NCBI GenBank assembly: GCA_014376425.1
Contig: JACMRO010000261.1
Location: 1 to 5,748, forward strand
From: Rubritepida sp.
GTDB taxonomy: Bacteria; Pseudomonadota; Alphaproteobacteria; Acetobacterales; Acetobacteraceae
Reading direction: 5' to 3'
DNA length: 5,748 nt
A program made the position numbers and the translations under genes. Below are positions 4,753 to 5,748 of the stretch, in pieces; position 1 is the first letter of the stretch, and the number at the start of each line of letters is the position of its first letter. The notes below the pieces were generated by a model. That model did no database searches, was not told the DNA's origin, and worked only from the letters and a program-made list of their open reading frames with translations.

Positions 4753-5748
4753 TTGGGCTGAACCAGCCCGGCGCCAGCACGTCCATCCCGTCCACCACCG
4801 CCAGCAGATCGCGCGTCGGGTCCATGCCCTGCCGCGCCAGCTCCAGCGCCACCGCGTCACGCAACATGTAGAGCGTGCCCGGCTCGTACCGGCCGCGGCC
4901 CAGGGCGCGCAGCACGCGGTCCTGCAGGGCGCGGGCTACCGCCTCATCGGCGCGGGCCAGGTAGATGGCATCCGTCGCCATGCCATGCCGGGCGGCGATC
5001 ACCGCCAGCCGCTCCCAGTTCTCGCCCAGATTGCCGGCGGGCACGGCGCGAACACGGTCGTAACGCCGGGCGGCCTGGCCCCAGAAGGCGTCATCGGTAG
5101 GGCGGATGCCGCGGCCGTGCGCCTCCACCATCAGCCCATGCAGGAAGGCGCGGCCGGGACCGAGGTCGACCACCTGCAGCGCCAGCAGCGCCGACAACAC
5201 CAGTCCCGCCGCCCGGCCGCCGATGCGCGCCGCCAGCGCCGCCGCCGCCAGCACCGGCAACAAATAGAGCAGCGGCCACGCAAATCGCTGCGAGGCCCGC
5301 AACGTGCTGGCAATGCGCTCGGCCCAGCCAGGCAGGACGAACAACTCCACCACATGCCCCAGCACGGCCACGCGCGGGGTGATGGCGAAAGCCAGCATGC
5401 AAAGCAGCGCAGCGACCAGGGGCCATTGTCCGCGCAGCACCCCCGGGCGCCGCCACGCCAACAGCCCGGCCAGCAGCAGCAGGATCACCCCGAAGCCGAG
5501 ATAGTTGTTGCCCGCCTCCGGGTGCTGCAGGTCGGGCAGGTCGGGCCAGAAGCGGCTCCAGCGATTGCCGTCGAAGGGGGCGAACAGGTCGAGCATCATG
5601 CGGCCATAGCCGGGTGCGCCGTGCCCGCCGGCCAGCGCGAAGAAGCCCGCACTCCAAAGCGCCGCCAGCATCAGGGCGGGGATCCCCACCGCCTCGGCCG
5701 CGCGCGCCCAGGCCAGCCGCGCCAGCGCCCGCCGCAGCCAGTCCGCCG
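4727..5748 (-). CDS. Polytopic membrane protein, C-terminal part, DUF6311/YfhO-like
   Basis: The minus-strand frame is open from the right edge to a TGA at 4727-4729, giving 339 visible residues; the true start lies outside the window. The GTG at 5689 is probably an internal valine, because the frame continues upstream with an arginine-rich segment flanking a membrane helix. Predicted helices (visible numbering): 21-39, 82-98, 107-124, 156-173 and 177-194. An outer loop contains WSRFWPDLP and NNYLGFG, followed by a soluble C-terminal domain from about 200, with HGMATDAIYLARAD and a GTLYMLRD segment near the end. This resembles DUF6311 proteins, related to YfhO-type and glycosyltransferase-like cell-surface membrane proteins that modify polymers using lipid-linked sugars. 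I judge this from motif memory; the GT-type catalytic aspartates would be in the missing N-terminal half. It converges on the dioxygenase gene and overlaps it by 26 bases, with no terminator hairpin between. Confidence 0.68.
   Translation of the reverse strand, partial: ADWLRRALARLAWARAAEAVGIPALMLAALWSAGFFALAGGHGAPGYGRMMLDLFAPFDGNRWSRFWPDLPDLQHPEAGNNYLGFGVILLLLAGLLAWRRPGVLRGQWPLVAALLCMLAFAITPRVAVLGHVVELFVLPGWAERIASTLRASQRFAWPLLYLLPVLAAAALAARIGGRAAGLVLSALLALQVVDLGPGRAFLHGLMVEAHGRGIRPTDDAFWGQAARRYDRVRAVPAGNLGENWERLAVIAARHGMATDAIYLARADEAVARALQDRVLRALGRGRYEPGTLYMLRDAVALELARQGMDPTRDLLAVVDGMDVLAPGWFSPTTPPDASR

Noticed and set aside
3772..4860. Long antisense frame (362 codons) across the dioxygenase gene
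   Set aside because: It is a shadow of the PF10014 gene, whose catalytic residues are intact on the plus strand.

Overview
The window is GC-rich, with a strong G/C third-codon bias, and is densely packed with ordinary bacterial genes. The best guess for the source is an alphaproteobacterium of the Acetobacteraceae (Roseomonas-like) type. That rests on the many-Bug-protein lifestyle, the style of the short twin-arginine signal peptides and the codon bias. It is inference, and a betaproteobacterium cannot be excluded. I see no rRNA, tRNA, CRISPR array, insertion sequence or phage gene.

Layout. (1) 1-802, plus strand: the tail of a PIG-L/LmbE-type deacetylase, overlapped by one base (TGATG) by a NodS-type SAM-dependent methyltransferase; probably the end of a glycoconjugate-modification operon. 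(2) 935-2853, plus strand: two tandem periplasmic substrate-binding proteins of the Bug (TctC) family. They align without a gap over 294 residues at about 50% identity by hand count, so they are an old tandem duplication. No TctA/TctB membrane subunits are visible. (3) 2854-3015: an AT-rich control region (about 41% GC, 23% at its core) with a cluster of GATC sites. (4) 3016-3186: a 56-residue single-span membrane protein with a strong ribosome binding site, followed at 3214-3236 by a textbook intrinsic terminator, so it looks like a stand-alone and well-expressed unit. (5) 3281-4752, plus strand: a LutA/YkgE-like double-CCG iron-sulfur protein joined by a GTGA overlap to an iron/2-oxoglutarate dioxygenase of the isoleucine-hydroxylase type; neither LutB nor LutC is present in the window. 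(6) 4727-5748, minus strand: the C-terminal 339 residues of a polytopic membrane protein resembling DUF6311/YfhO-type proteins, converging on and overlapping the dioxygenase gene by 26 bases.

The window holds four or five independent transcription units rather than one system. The two parts most worth a second look are the orphan LutA-like/dioxygenase pair, which could be a small amino-acid or hydroxy-acid oxidation module, and the free-standing 56-residue membrane protein with its AT-rich upstream region. I found no convincing evidence of a large undescribed system.
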